In this document: positions 1 to 9,202 of the stretch, piece after piece
Layout: each line of letters begins with the position of its first letter
Numbering within the stretch: the first letter of the stretch is position 1
Assembly: GCA_005790545.1 (NCBI GenBank)
Contig: SXUL01000088.1
Location: 62,001 to 126,000, forward strand
Length of the DNA stretch: 64,000 nt
Source of the DNA: Planctomycetia bacterium
Lineage (GTDB): Bacteria > Planctomycetota > GCA-002687715
Reading direction: 5' to 3'
The notes under the pieces: generated by a model
What the model saw: the letters and a program-made list of their open reading frames with translations, nothing else
Databases searched by the model: none
What the model was told of the DNA's origin: nothing
Position numbers and translations under genes: made by a program

Positions 1-41
1 GATCCGATGAATCCGGCGCCGCCGGTGATGAGAATGTGCAT
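1..41 (-). CDS. NAD-dependent epimerase/dehydratase, N-terminal fragment
   Basis: Only the first 13 codons are inside the window; the gene runs off the left edge. Read on the minus strand from the ATG at 41 they give MHILITGGAGFIG. This is the beta1-loop-alpha1 Rossmann signature (GxxGxxG) at the extreme N-terminus of extended short-chain dehydrogenases such as dTDP-glucose dehydratase or UDP-glucose 4-epimerase. The family call rests on this motif and its position alone, so the substrate cannot be stated. It is divergent from the next gene, with about 80 bp between the two starts. Confidence 0.75.
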   Translation of the reverse strand, partial: MHILITGGAGFIG

Positions 42-124
42 GGGCTGCTGGACGAGGTGGGGTGCGCTCCGGCTTCCATTCCGGGCGCGTGAGCCCAGAC
101 TATAGAATGCCGTTGGAGATGCTC

Positions 125-1729
125 ATGCGGCTCTTGTTTATCAGCGGACTTTTTTGCAGCGTGCTGGCGGCGCAGATTGTCGGGGTCGAACTCAAGGACG
201 AGAAGACCGCCAAGGGCTACGCCAAGTGGCTGTCCGACTGGGAAGGGAAGCCCATGGTGGTGGGCCAGCACTTGAGCGGCTTGATCATCGACCTCAAGGC
301 CAACGTCATCTCGAAGCCGGGCACTTCGAAAGCCATCACCTTGCTCGTTCCGGATCCGGGCAAGCCCGGCATCGAACTCATCGGCGCCGACGGCAAGCGC
401 ACGAGCAATGGCAAGGGCCGCGAGGTGGTCATTCCCGAGGCCGATTTGAAAGCGAAGGACGCGCTGCACCTCTGCTATCCGCACCAGTCCCTGAAGGGGT
501 TGCGCGATGAGTACCTGAAAAAGACCTCGGATATCGAGAAGTTGAAGGCGGAAGGAAAGCTCTTGAAGCCGGGCAGCCCGGAGTGGTTCGCACAGCAGCG
601 GCGCGTGATGGCGCGCGTGGATGCGCTGGTGGGCTGGCTGGGCTCGACGCTTTTCGCCACTGCGTCGCAGGCCCTCGGCAAGGAGTACGCGGCCGGGCTC
701 GCCTTTGAAGCGGGTGCTGCCAGCAAGTCACGTCTCGAGATCGCGAAGGGGATGCTGAAGAGCACGGAGTTGCCGACGGAACTCGTGGAGCTCAGCAAGG
801 AGTGGGGGCGTGGCGATCTGAAGTGGGCGGGTCGCGAGACCCAGCACATCCGGATCGTCGGCTATCAGGATCTCACCAAGTCCGCGCTCGACGGCGCGTG
901 CATTCTGGGTGAGCGCATCATCGAGAGCTTCCGGGTGGAATTCGTCGATCCATTCCTCGCCGAGAATGACAGCGATCTGATCCCCGCGGATCTCATCGAT
1001 GAGTTCTTCTTCTGCCCTGACGACGTGGAACTCGCTGCGAAGTACTACGAGCAGTACTACGGCCGCCGTTTCGGCGAGCCGCGCGAGCGCACGAAGTCGA
1101 TGATGGGCCACCGCGGAGGCGGAGCCCATGGAGCGCGCTGGCTGGAGTTCTGGCGCCTCGGTGGCGGCACGGAACTGGATGGCATGGTCGCTCACGCCCT
1201 CGGTCACAACCTTGCGGCGCTGGCGTGGAATCGTGGCGGGCCGCAGGTGGCGGACTGGATCGGTGAAGGTTGGGCCTACTGGACCAGCTTCGAAGCTCTC
1301 GCACGCAACAATGTGCATTGTGTTTCGTTCCGCCTGCCTGAATACGGTCGCAACAGCACGGAAGCGACGCCGAAGTTCGAGGAGGAGGGGCTGCGTGCGA
1401 CGTTCAATGATCTCGCCGTGCGCTCCGGTCCGGAGTTCACGGCATTGCTCCGCATGACTCTCGTGGACATGGATGCTGCCGCCGTGGCGAAGTCCTGGAG
1501 CATGCTGGATTGGCTTGCTTCGCGGCGCAAAGACAAAATGGGGCCGTTCCTGCGCGCGTGCAATGCGGCGGTGGGGTCGGATGGACGTTCGAATCTCGAG
1601 AAACTCCGGACGGAAGCGCAGGAGATCTTTGCCATTCCGCCGCAGAAGGACGTGTTCGCGGAGATCGAGGCGGAGTGGAAGGGCTACGCGAAGACGGATC
1701 AGAAGAAGGAACGGCCGAGGAAGAAGTGA
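125..1729 (+). CDS. Secreted gluzincin-like protein with degenerate zinc motif
   Basis: A secreted protein of 534 aa. I chose the ATG at 125 because a GGAG lies 6 nt upstream and it starts a clean signal peptide ending Ala-Ala before Gln17. In the second half the protein has a layout typical of gluzincin metallopeptidases: His357-Ala-Leu-Gly-His361, followed about 20 residues later by WIGEGWAYW, whose Glu (about 381) would be the third zinc ligand. In HExxH enzymes the residue after the first His is the catalytic Glu; here it is Ala. The protein may bind zinc but lack normal hydrolytic activity. The rest is not recognised. It overlaps the next gene by 4 nt (GTGA), which implies translational coupling with the glycosidase. 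Confidence 0.7.
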   Translation: MRLLFISGLFCSVLAAQIVGVELKDEKTAKGYAKWLSDWEGKPMVVGQHLSGLIIDLKANVISKPGTSKAITLLVPDPGKPGIELIGADGKRTSNGKGREVVIPEADLKAKDALHLCYPHQSLKGLRDEYLKKTSDIEKLKAEGKLLKPGSPEWFAQQRRVMARVDALVGWLGSTLFATASQALGKEYAAGLAFEAGAASKSRLEIAKGMLKSTELPTELVELSKEWGRGDLKWAGRETQHIRIVGYQDLTKSALDGACILGERIIESFRVEFVDPFLAENDSDLIPADLIDEFFFCPDDVELAAKYYEQYYGRRFGEPRERTKSMMGHRGGGAHGARWLEFWRLGGGTELDGMVAHALGHNLAALAWNRGGPQVADWIGEGWAYWTSFEALARNNVHCVSFRLPEYGRNSTEATPKFEEEGLRATFNDLAVRSGPEFTALLRMTLVDMDAAAVAKSWSMLDWLASRRKDKMGPFLRACNAAVGSDGRSNLEKLRTEAQEIFAIPPQKDVFAEIEAEWKGYAKTDQKKERPRKK

Positions 1730-3369
1730 ACGCTCTCACGCGAGTCGGCCTGACGCTGCTCCTGCTGATGGCGGAGCTTTGCGCGCAGCACACGTTCAGT
1801 CTTGACGAGCTTGCGGGACAGTTGATGGTCCCCTCCGTGGCGGCAGGGCGCGTGCTCACGGATGCCGCGGCTCTCGCGGCTCTCGAAGAAAAGGTGCGCC
1901 ACTCTGTCATCGGCGGCGTGCACATGCTGCGCGCCCAAGCGTCCGAAGTCGCGACGCTCAGCGCGCGCTTGCAGGCGCTTGCCCCGCATCCCCTTTTCAT
2001 CACTGCCGATTGCGAAGGCGGGGCAGGCATCATGTTTCCCGGCGCGACGCGCTTTCCGCGCGGGCTTGCGCTCGCCGCTGCTGGCGATCTGCTGCTCACG
2101 CAGCGTGTGGCCCGGCGCACTGCGGAGGAATCCGGCCTGCTGGGAGTGAATGTCGTGCTCGCACCCGTGGCTGACGTGAACTCCTCGCCCACGAACCCCA
2201 TCATCAATCTGCGTTCCTTCGGAGAGGCACCCTCGTCTGTCGCGGAGCAGGTGCAAGCCTTCGGACGGGCGCTCGAGCAGGCGGGGCTGATGGCGGTCGC
2301 GAAACACTTCCCGGGCCATGGCGACACGCACGAAGATTCTCATCTCGGATTGCCGGTGGTGGATCTCGACTTGAAGGAACTTGAAGCCCGCGAGCTGGTG
2401 CCTTTTCGTGCTGCGGTCGCAGGCGGCATCACAGGCATGATGAGTGCGCATATCGCCTGGCCTCGACTGGGTGGCAAGGACGCCTGGCCGGCCACGCTTG
2501 AGCCGCGGGTGGTGCGCGAACTGCTGCGCGAAAGACTCGGCTTCAAGGGTGTCGTGTTCACAGACGCACTCGACATGGGCGGCATCACGCGGAGAACCAC
2601 GCCAGCAGAAGCAGCGGTGCGCGCGTTGCTCGCGGGTTGCGATGTGCTGCTCTTTCCGACCGACATCCCGGCCATGCGTGCAGCGCTCGCGGAGGCTGTG
2701 CGCTCGGGGCGCATGTCGCGCGAAGTGTTTCATGCGGCGACGCAGCGCGTGCTGCAAGCTCGTCTGCGCTGGAAACATGCACCACGGACCACGTCGGAAG
2801 GTCTCGCGCCCCTGCTGGACACGGATGAAGCACGCGACCTCGCGGAGGAGTGTGCGCGGCGTGGCTGCGTGCGTTTGCGTGACGGAGTGGTGGCTCTTCC
2901 GGAGCGCATCCTCGTGTTGCAGGACCGGCACGAGGACTGGGGCTTCGATCACGTGCCAGAGGCATTCCTCGCAGAGCTGAAGCGCCTCGGTGTGCTATGC
3001 GCAATCGAGAGCATCTCCGGGCGCGAGTCTGAAGCCGAACTTGCGCCGCATAGCCATGCGCGAACTCTCGTGCTTGCAGCGGCGTCGCTTTCACCCGCCG
3101 GGGACAAAGGAGCGTTGGCCGCTGCCGAGCGCAGGCGTGCACGACTGCGCGCCGCGGTCGGTGCCGGTGCAGCCGTGGTGCTGCTGGGGAATCCGCTGGC
3201 GCACGGCGCATTGCCCCAGGGCCAAGGCGCGTTGCTGCTCGGCCTCGACTTCGACGATCACACCCAGCGGGCCCTTGCGCGCGCGCTCATGGGAGTCGGT
3301 CGTGCGGAGGGCCACCTCCCGCTCGCGCTTCCCGGGCTGGCGGCGCGCGGTGCCGGGCTCGGACGCTGA
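1726..3369 (+). CDS. Glycoside hydrolase family 3 beta-N-acetylhexosaminidase-like protein
   Basis: 547 aa from a GTG start that overlaps the previous stop. GAGG lies 5 nt upstream, and the start gives a signal peptide ending Cys-Ala before Gln21. The GH3 TIM-barrel is clear. KHFPGHGD followed by EDSHLGLP is the NagZ-type loop with the Asp-His general acid/base pair, and FTDALDMGG contains the nucleophile Asp. These motifs are typical of exo-beta-N-acetylglucosaminidases that trim muropeptides or chitin oligosaccharides. The signal peptide indicates an exported enzyme rather than cytosolic NagZ. The last 200 residues form a divergent C-terminal domain. The exact substrate is not shown by the sequence. 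Confidence 0.85.
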   Translation: MNALTRVGLTLLLLMAELCAQHTFSLDELAGQLMVPSVAAGRVLTDAAALAALEEKVRHSVIGGVHMLRAQASEVATLSARLQALAPHPLFITADCEGGAGIMFPGATRFPRGLALAAAGDLLLTQRVARRTAEESGLLGVNVVLAPVADVNSSPTNPIINLRSFGEAPSSVAEQVQAFGRALEQAGLMAVAKHFPGHGDTHEDSHLGLPVVDLDLKELEARELVPFRAAVAGGITGMMSAHIAWPRLGGKDAWPATLEPRVVRELLRERLGFKGVVFTDALDMGGITRRTTPAEAAVRALLAGCDVLLFPTDIPAMRAALAEAVRSGRMSREVFHAATQRVLQARLRWKHAPRTTSEGLAPLLDTDEARDLAEECARRGCVRLRDGVVALPERILVLQDRHEDWGFDHVPEAFLAELKRLGVLCAIESISGRESEAELAPHSHARTLVLAAASLSPAGDKGALAAAERRRARLRAAVGAGAAVVLLGNPLAHGALPQGQGALLLGLDFDDHTQRALARALMGVGRAEGHLPLALPGLAARGAGLGR

Positions 3370-3463
3370 GGCGCGCGGTGTGATTGATCCGGCGTGAGGG
3401 ACGCAGTTATTTTTACCGTGAGTTCCCCAGCGCCATGGCCGCGGGCGCACCTTGGGTGTGCGT

Positions 3464-4024
3464 TCAGCTGCGTGCGAGCGCGGTCGTGGCGGTGGCGGCA
3501 CCGCCGAGAGCCCCTGCGAGCACATCCGTGGGCCAGTGGAGGCCGAGCACCACGCGCGAGGCCATCACCAGCAGCGTGAAGGGAATGAGTACGAGGCCGA
3601 GCAGCGGCTCGAAGTCCACGGCCAGCAAGGTGAAGCAGACGGCGTGCAGCGTGTGCCCGGACGGGAAACTCCAGTGATCCAAGGGTGAGAGCAAGGTGTC
3701 CAGCTCGGAGTGCGTGTGGCACGGACGCGGGCGTCCGACCAGGTGCTTCACCGCCTTGTAGATCAGCGTGGTGGCGAATCCGGTGGCGAGCATGCGGATG
3801 GCGGCGCTTGTTCCGGCTGTTCCGCCCGCGAGGGCTACGGCCGCGATGACGGCGCCCCAGAGCCAGCCATCGCCGAGCCGACTCGCTGCGACAAACCAGC
3901 GCGCTGCCACAGGCCGCGAGCGGCAGATGTTCCAACGGAAACCCCCGGCGCTTTCGCGTGCGCGGATACGCTGCAGAATCCCGAGGGTGGACATGGCGGC
4001 AGTCTCCAGAGGCGTTGCTGGCAT
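3464..4024 (-). CDS. PAP2-family membrane phosphatase
   Basis: 186 aa, membrane-bound. It carries the three-part phosphatidic acid phosphatase type 2 signature in order: KHLVGRPRP, then SFPSGHTLHA, then SRVVLGLHWPTDVLAG. The last two contain the catalytic histidines. Family members dephosphorylate lipid phosphates such as phosphatidate, PGP or undecaprenyl pyrophosphate; which one cannot be told here. Several in-frame ATGs lie upstream. I chose 4024 because GGAGG sits 8 nt before it; 3994 is an alternative. It is divergent from the GT2 gene. Confidence 0.85.
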   Translation of the reverse strand: MPATPLETAAMSTLGILQRIRARESAGGFRWNICRSRPVAARWFVAASRLGDGWLWGAVIAAVALAGGTAGTSAAIRMLATGFATTLIYKAVKHLVGRPRPCHTHSELDTLLSPLDHWSFPSGHTLHAVCFTLLAVDFEPLLGLVLIPFTLLVMASRVVLGLHWPTDVLAGALGGAATATTALARS

Positions 4025-4096
4025 GCTCAGCGCCTCCAGCAGGATCATCGCCCCACGGGGCCAAGTCCCCGTGTGAAGCATGTGAAGATTGGATCA

Positions 4097-5080
4097 ATGC
4101 GCGTTGCCTGGCTCATTCCTGTTCGCGATGAAGTGCGCTGGCTGCGTACCGCGGTGGCATCCGCGCTTGCCGAGTGCGGCGCCGCTGACGAAGTGATCGT
4201 CATTGATGATGGCAGCGTGGTCCCGGTAGAGCCTGAATTGCCTCGGGATGCGCGGGTGCGCTTGTTGCGCATGCCACGGAACGGCATCGCGTGCGCCTTG
4301 GAGGCGGGACGCAAGGTGACGCAGGCAGAGTTCCTCGCACGCCTCGATGCGGATGACGAAGCCTTGCCGGGCCGCTTGCTGCTCCAGCGTGCGGCGCTCG
4401 CAGAGGATGCGGCGTTGGCTGTCGTGGGCGGAGGTATGGAACTCGTGGGAGTGGATGGGTTGCCTCCGGGCGAGGGCATGCGCGCCTACGCGGAGTGGAT
4501 CAACGCGGTTAGTGATCCCGCGGCGGAAATTTTCGCGGAGTGTCCGCTGCTGCATCCCGCGATGATGCTGAGGGCTTCCGCTGTCGCGGCAGTGGGAGGC
4601 TGGTGCCAGGGCGATTTTCCGGAGGACTATGACCTTGTCCTGCGGCTGCATGCCGAGGGTCATCGTTTGGGCACGGTTCGCGCGCCGGTGGTGCGTGTGC
4701 GGGATCATGCGCAGCGCGCCTCCCGCTCTGATCCGCGCTACCGCGGGGAGGCGTTTGATGTCCTGCGCCGACGCGGACTGCGTGCCACGCCGCTGCGCGG
4801 TCCGCGGCGGATCACCCTCTGGTGCGGCCCGCGCGCGGGGAAGGCATGGATGCGCTGGCTGCTTGCCGAAGGCATGGCCCTGGACCGCATCATCGATATC
4901 CGTCCGAGCCACGCACGCCTCGGCATTCCAGTGATGCCGCCCGCGGGGCTTGTCGGCCACGCTGTGGACCTGCTGTTGGTCGCCGTGGGGTCGCGCGGCG
5001 CACGTCCGCTCATCCGTGCCCGCATCGCGGAGTTGCGCCCGGACCTCCGCGAGGGCGAGCACTGGTTTTTTGTGCGCTGA
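4097..5080 (+). CDS. Family 2 glycosyltransferase with C-terminal nucleotide-binding-like domain
   Basis: 327 aa. The N-terminus has the GT-A nucleotide-sugar fold: LIPVRDE at the start, VIVIDDGS near residue 40 and ARLDADDEA near residue 80, the DxD metal/sugar-nucleotide motif. The ED in FPEDYDLVLRL near residue 178 is the usual GT2 catalytic base region. From about residue 235 there is an extra domain (ITLWCGPRAGKAW ... IDIRPSHARLGIPV ... LLVAVGSRGARPLI). It looks like a small Rossmann-type module, seen as a tail in some GT2 proteins. Acceptor and sugar are unknown. The ATG at 4097 was chosen because the GT2 fold starts there; the SD is weak. Confidence 0.85.
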   Translation: MRVAWLIPVRDEVRWLRTAVASALAECGAADEVIVIDDGSVVPVEPELPRDARVRLLRMPRNGIACALEAGRKVTQAEFLARLDADDEALPGRLLLQRAALAEDAALAVVGGGMELVGVDGLPPGEGMRAYAEWINAVSDPAAEIFAECPLLHPAMMLRASAVAAVGGWCQGDFPEDYDLVLRLHAEGHRLGTVRAPVVRVRDHAQRASRSDPRYRGEAFDVLRRRGLRATPLRGPRRITLWCGPRAGKAWMRWLLAEGMALDRIIDIRPSHARLGIPVMPPAGLVGHAVDLLLVAVGSRGARPLIRARIAELRPDLREGEHWFFVR

Positions 5081-5128
5081 GTCTGGACGGGCTGCGCACT
5101 TGCGTGCTCCAGCGCATAATGTCCGCGC

Positions 5129-5248
5129 ATGTTGACGCGCTTCGGACCCGAAACCCGAACGCACGCGCAGGTCTGGGGAGTTCTGCTCACCCTGCGTGCG
5201 CTGGCGCGAGCAGGACATGTCAAGTATGGATCTCTCCCGCAGCTCTGA
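5129..5248 (+). CDS. Possible 39-aa leaderless small ORF
   Basis: A short open frame starting MLTRFGPETRTHAQVWG and ending in a TGA inside the start of the next gene. It has no SD, but CATAAT at 5115-5120 lies 8 nt before the ATG, the same arrangement as several larger genes here that look leaderless. The composition reads like an ordinary soluble helix. I know no family for it. It could be a small protein, the remnant of a longer gene, or chance. Confidence 0.25.
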   Translation: MLTRFGPETRTHAQVWGVLLTLRALARAGHVKYGSLPQL

Positions 5249-6752
5249 CAGCACGTCGCGCATCCACGGCCTCAGCGCATGCGTTGCGGTGACGCTGTTT
5301 GCCATGTTGCAACTCGCGTGGCTGCATGACCCCTTGGGCGACAGTCTCGATGCGGACATCGCAGCGGGTTACACGCTCTATTCCTGCCGCGGTGAAGAGG
5401 CACTGCCCTGTTCCATTCATCGCGGGCATTGGAGCTTGCTGGCGGAGAAGGACGGGGAGGTGTTCGTTCCGTATCTGCACCATCCGCCGCTCGGGCTGTT
5501 GCTGATGGAAGCCGTGCACGATGCGGGCGACGGCATCCTTCCATTGCGTGCGGCGAGCTGCGGGCTTGCCCTTGCGTTGCTGGCCGCATTCTGGCTGCTG
5601 CTCCGGCGCTTCGAGGGCTGGATTGCCAGCGCGAGTGTTGCCTTGCTCGCGACAACCGGCGCCATGCTTGCGCATGGCAGCCAGGCGAGCCCGCCGCTCT
5701 TCGGAATGGCATTGAGCGTTGCCGCCATCGCTTGCTGGTGGTGGCGCGGTCCAGGGATCGCCTACGGCAGCGTTGCGTTTCTCGCGGCCAGCGCAGACTG
5801 GAATGCCTTCGGCGTGGTGCCGGCGCTCTGGCTGGCTGCTGCATGGAAGCCGGAACTGCGCGGCAAGTGGCTCGCGGCCATGCTGCGCGTGACATGGCCT
5901 TGGCTCGCAGGAGTGCTCTTGCTCTGCTGGCACATGCAGGATGGCGCCGCGGAGGCAGGCGGTCTTGCCGAGGTGTTCTCGGTCATTGATGGAACGTTGG
6001 GGCTGCAAGGGCGCAGCCTGGACCAGTTGCTGGGCCAACTCGGCACTCACACATGGGTGCTCTACGGTGCGCCGTTGGTGCTCTGCGGCATGTGTGGAGT
6101 CGTGCTGGCCTTGCTCTCTCGCGCGCGGCAGCAAGGCCTGACTCTTGAAGCTCTGAGCCTCGTGCTCTGGACGGCTGCGCTCGTGCCCGCGCTCGTCTTT
6201 CTGAGTCGCTCGGCGACGCACCCTTTCTGGGTGCTGCTCTTTGCTCCTCCGCTCGCGCTCTCCAGCGTCATTGCCCTGCGCTGGTTGCTCGCGTGCACCG
6301 GGAGAGCGCGGCCCTGGTTGCTTGGCGCCGCGTGGCTTGCCCTCTGCGTGCATGGTGTCGGTATTGGCGCCCGAGTCCGTGAAGCCCGCGCACGCCCGTT
6401 GCAGGAGCAGCGCCTCGCAGTGCTGAGTGCCTGCACGCGGCCGGAGGATCTGATTCTCTTCTCCGATTACGCATCGGCATTCTCCATGCGCGCCCTTGCG
6501 GACCGGCCGGTGGTGGTGCGCATGGAATCGAGGGAGATGCTCACACGCGCGGCTCGCGCCCTGCGGCGTCATCCGCTGGCGGGCCGCGTCGTGCTCTTCA
6601 TCCCCACTGCGGACATGGAGCGCATGACGTGGGTGCTGCACATCCGCGGGCTGGCGGAGAAATCCGGAGCGAGCGAGATCGACTGGCCGGGCACCGGGAA
6701 ACTGCTGCTGCTCACGCTGGACCGCGACCGCTTCCGCGCCCTCGGCGAGTAG
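5226..6752 (+). CDS. Polytopic membrane protein, GT39/PMT-like
   Basis: About 508 aa with roughly ten hydrophobic segments. Near residue 85 the motif VPYLHHPPLGLLL resembles the 'HPPL' loop of the dolichol/undecaprenyl-phosphate-dependent glycosyltransferases (GT39/ArnT-like). An acidic residue pair just after the first membrane segment (SLDAD) could be the catalytic Asp of that fold. The C-terminus is a soluble domain of about 120 aa. The function as a lipid-linked sugar transferase is an inference from this topology and the neighbouring GT2. Starts at 5217 and 5226 are both possible; AGGA 10 nt before 5226 favours the latter. Confidence 0.6.
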   Translation: MDLSRSSDSTSRIHGLSACVAVTLFAMLQLAWLHDPLGDSLDADIAAGYTLYSCRGEEALPCSIHRGHWSLLAEKDGEVFVPYLHHPPLGLLLMEAVHDAGDGILPLRAASCGLALALLAAFWLLLRRFEGWIASASVALLATTGAMLAHGSQASPPLFGMALSVAAIACWWWRGPGIAYGSVAFLAASADWNAFGVVPALWLAAAWKPELRGKWLAAMLRVTWPWLAGVLLLCWHMQDGAAEAGGLAEVFSVIDGTLGLQGRSLDQLLGQLGTHTWVLYGAPLVLCGMCGVVLALLSRARQQGLTLEALSLVLWTAALVPALVFLSRSATHPFWVLLFAPPLALSSVIALRWLLACTGRARPWLLGAAWLALCVHGVGIGARVREARARPLQEQRLAVLSACTRPEDLILFSDYASAFSMRALADRPVVVRMESREMLTRAARALRRHPLAGRVVLFIPTADMERMTWVLHIRGLAEKSGASEIDWPGTGKLLLLTLDRDRFRALGE

Positions 6753-6780
6753 GATTCGTGCACCGAAAGGGATTGACCTC

Positions 6781-8847
6781 ATGGCGCTGCTCCGTCTCGT
6801 GGTGATCGGCCTTCTTGTTTCCGGACTCACGGCCCAGAGCGCAGCAAAGCCGCGCCTCAGTCCCGAGAAGTTGTGGGAGTTCGTGCGTGTAGATGGCGGC
6901 TCTTTCAATGCTGCAGGCTCCCACGTGCTGGTGGTGGAGAAGCAGACGACGCTCGCCACGGAAGTGACGACGAGCACGCTCAGCGTGGTGAACAAGGGAG
7001 ACCTGTCGCGCCGCGTGGTCTTGCGCGATGTGCGCGGGCTCGGCGATCCCGAATGGGGGCGCTATCTCGGCGAGGATGTGATCTTCGCCCTGCTGCCGGG
7101 TGATGCGGGCACGCAACTCTTCCGCATCGGCCTCGATGGCAAGAGCACGGCCGTGACGCATGTGGCCGGCGGCATCGACGCGGCGCGCGTGAGCAGCGAC
7201 GGCAAGCATGTTGTCTTCTCGGCGCGGGTGAAGCTCGACACTGATTTCCACACGCTCCATCCGGATCTTCCGAAGGCCGATGCGCGCATCATCGATGGTC
7301 TGCTTTACCGCCACTGGAATGCCTGGGCCGATGGCAGCTATGCGCATTTGTTCAGCGCGCGTCTTGGCGACGGAGGTCTGGCCGGGGAGGCCGTGGATCT
7401 CATGCCCGGATTGCGGACGCACTGTCCGATGCCGCCTTTTGGGGGGCGCGAGCAGTTCGTGATCTCGCCCGATGGTCGCGAGATCGCCTTTGCCGCCAAG
7501 ATGGTGAACCGCCCCGAGCGCTCGACGGACACTGATATCTATGTTGTGCCGATGGGTGGTGGAGAACTCCGCAATCTCACGCAGGAGAATCAAGGCTACG
7601 ACCTTGATCCCGTGTATGCACCCTCGGGCAAGCAGCTTGCGTGGCTCTCGATGGAGCGCGCGGGTTTCGAGGCCGACAAGTCGCGCCTCATGCTGGTCGA
7701 TCTCGCGAGTGACGAACGCCGCGAATTGACAGAGGGCTTTGATGCTTCGGCCCACGACCCGGTGTTCACTGCTGATGGCAGGTATGTCTGGTTCAACGCG
7801 GAGACGCGCGGCACGGTGCAGATCTACCGTGTGAAGCTTGCCGCGGATGCAGGGGAAAGCGCGGCGCCGGAGATCATGACGCAGGGCGCCATCAACTGGG
7901 GCCTCGCGGGCATGGCGCCGAGCGGCAATGAAGTGGTGCTCTCGCGTCAGAGCATGCTGCGGCCACCGGAGCTGGTGTTGCGTGGTGTGCAACTCGACCA
8001 CGAAGATCGTCCTCTCACGAGTGCCAATGACGCGCTGATGGGTGGTCTGGATCTGCCGCAGGTGGAGGAACATTTCGTTCGCGCCACGGATGGGCGCCGC
8101 ATCCAGTGCTGGGTCGTGTTGCCGCCGGGCTTCGAGCGCACGAAGAAACATCCCATGCTGCTCTACTGCCAGGGCGGGCCGCAGTCACAGATCGGGCAGT
8201 CGTTCTCGTTCCGCTGGAATTTTCATCTCATGGCGGCGCAGGGATACGTGGTGCTGGCCGTGAATCGCCGCGGGTTGCCGGGCTTTGGTCAGGAATGGAA
8301 CGACCAGATCAGCGGGGACTGGGGCGGGCAAGCCATGCAGGATCTCCTCGCTGCCTGTGATCACTTCACTGCCCAGCCATGGATTGATGCAGAGCGCGTC
8401 GGAGCCGTGGGCGCGAGTTTTGGCGGGTATTCCGTCTATTGGCTCATGGGCAACGGGGGCGATCGGTTCCGCGCGATGATTTCGCATTGTGGAGTGTTCA
8501 ATCTCGAATCCATGTACGGCGGCACGGAAGAGCTGTTCTTTGCGGATTGGGACCTCGGCGGAGCCTACTGGGCGAGCGAGGAGTCACGTGCGCGCTACGA
8601 ACAGTTCTCGCCGCATCGTTTCGTCGGGCGCTGGAAGACGCCACTCCTCGTCATTCACGGCGAGCAGGATTTCCGCGTCCCGGTGGGGCAGGGCATGGAG
8701 GCCTTCACGGCTGCGCAAAGTGTGGGGGTGCCATCGCGCTTTCTCTATTTCCCGGGAGAGTGTCACTGGGTGCTGCGGCCCCAGAACGGTGTGCTCTGGC
8801 AACGCGTGTTTTTCGACTGGCTGCAACGTCATCTCCGCCAAAAATGA
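6781..8847 (+). CDS. S9-family serine peptidase (acylaminoacyl-peptidase/DPP IV type)
   Basis: 688 aa with a signal peptide ending Thr-Ala before Gln19. Residues about 40-400 form a beta-propeller made of WD40-like PD repeats (for example VISPDGREIAFAA, DLDPVYAPSGKQLAWLS). The C-terminal alpha/beta-hydrolase has the catalytic triad Ser546 in GASFGGY, Asp630 in HGEQDFR and His662 in GECHW. Such enzymes cleave oligopeptides from the N-terminus, usually in the periplasm. GGGA about 10 nt upstream of ATG serves as SD. It is followed 13 nt later by the rhodanese gene on the same strand. Confidence 0.93.
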   Translation: MALLRLVVIGLLVSGLTAQSAAKPRLSPEKLWEFVRVDGGSFNAAGSHVLVVEKQTTLATEVTTSTLSVVNKGDLSRRVVLRDVRGLGDPEWGRYLGEDVIFALLPGDAGTQLFRIGLDGKSTAVTHVAGGIDAARVSSDGKHVVFSARVKLDTDFHTLHPDLPKADARIIDGLLYRHWNAWADGSYAHLFSARLGDGGLAGEAVDLMPGLRTHCPMPPFGGREQFVISPDGREIAFAAKMVNRPERSTDTDIYVVPMGGGELRNLTQENQGYDLDPVYAPSGKQLAWLSMERAGFEADKSRLMLVDLASDERRELTEGFDASAHDPVFTADGRYVWFNAETRGTVQIYRVKLAADAGESAAPEIMTQGAINWGLAGMAPSGNEVVLSRQSMLRPPELVLRGVQLDHEDRPLTSANDALMGGLDLPQVEEHFVRATDGRRIQCWVVLPPGFERTKKHPMLLYCQGGPQSQIGQSFSFRWNFHLMAAQGYVVLAVNRRGLPGFGQEWNDQISGDWGGQAMQDLLAACDHFTAQPWIDAERVGAVGASFGGYSVYWLMGNGGDRFRAMISHCGVFNLESMYGGTEELFFADWDLGGAYWASEESRARYEQFSPHRFVGRWKTPLLVIHGEQDFRVPVGQGMEAFTAAQSVGVPSRFLYFPGECHWVLRPQNGVLWQRVFFDWLQRHLRQK

Positions 8848-8860
8848 AAGAGGGTTGAAC

Positions 8861-9190
8861 ATGTCAGAAGATGTGAGTGTGGTGGAACTCGCGCGGCTCG
8901 TGGCTGCGGGTTCGGCGCCGGTCATCATTGATGTGCGGGAACTCGTGGAATTCACAGGACCACTCGGTCATGCACCGGGAGCCCTCAACATTCCGTTGCA
9001 GTCGCTGCCCTTGCGCCTGCAGGAACTGGAGCAATTCCGCACGGGGCGCTGCCATATCATCTGTCTCTCGGGTGGCCGCTCGGCCATGGCTGCGCGCTGG
9101 CTTCTGGAGCAGGGCTTTGCTGACGCCTGCAACGTGACCGGTGGCATGAAAGCCTGGAACCAGGCCGGCCTCCCGAAAATTCTCGACTGA
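8861..9190 (+). CDS. Single-domain rhodanese-like sulfurtransferase
   Basis: 109 aa with no signal peptide. It is a complete single rhodanese domain: VIIDVREL near the N-terminus, HAPGALNIPL, and the active-site loop CLSGGRS with Cys68 as the persulfide-carrying residue. C-x-S-G-x-R-S is the canonical sulfurtransferase loop. The start has a good SD (GAGGG, 6 nt spacing). It lies between the S9 peptidase and a peroxiredoxin, and the tight rhodanese-peroxiredoxin pair (12 nt gap) suggests a thiol or sulfur stress unit. The sulfur acceptor is unknown. Confidence 0.92.
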   Translation: MSEDVSVVELARLVAAGSAPVIIDVRELVEFTGPLGHAPGALNIPLQSLPLRLQELEQFRTGRCHIICLSGGRSAMAARWLLEQGFADACNVTGGMKAWNQAGLPKILD

Positions 9191-9202
9191 GAGATCTCCG
9201 CC

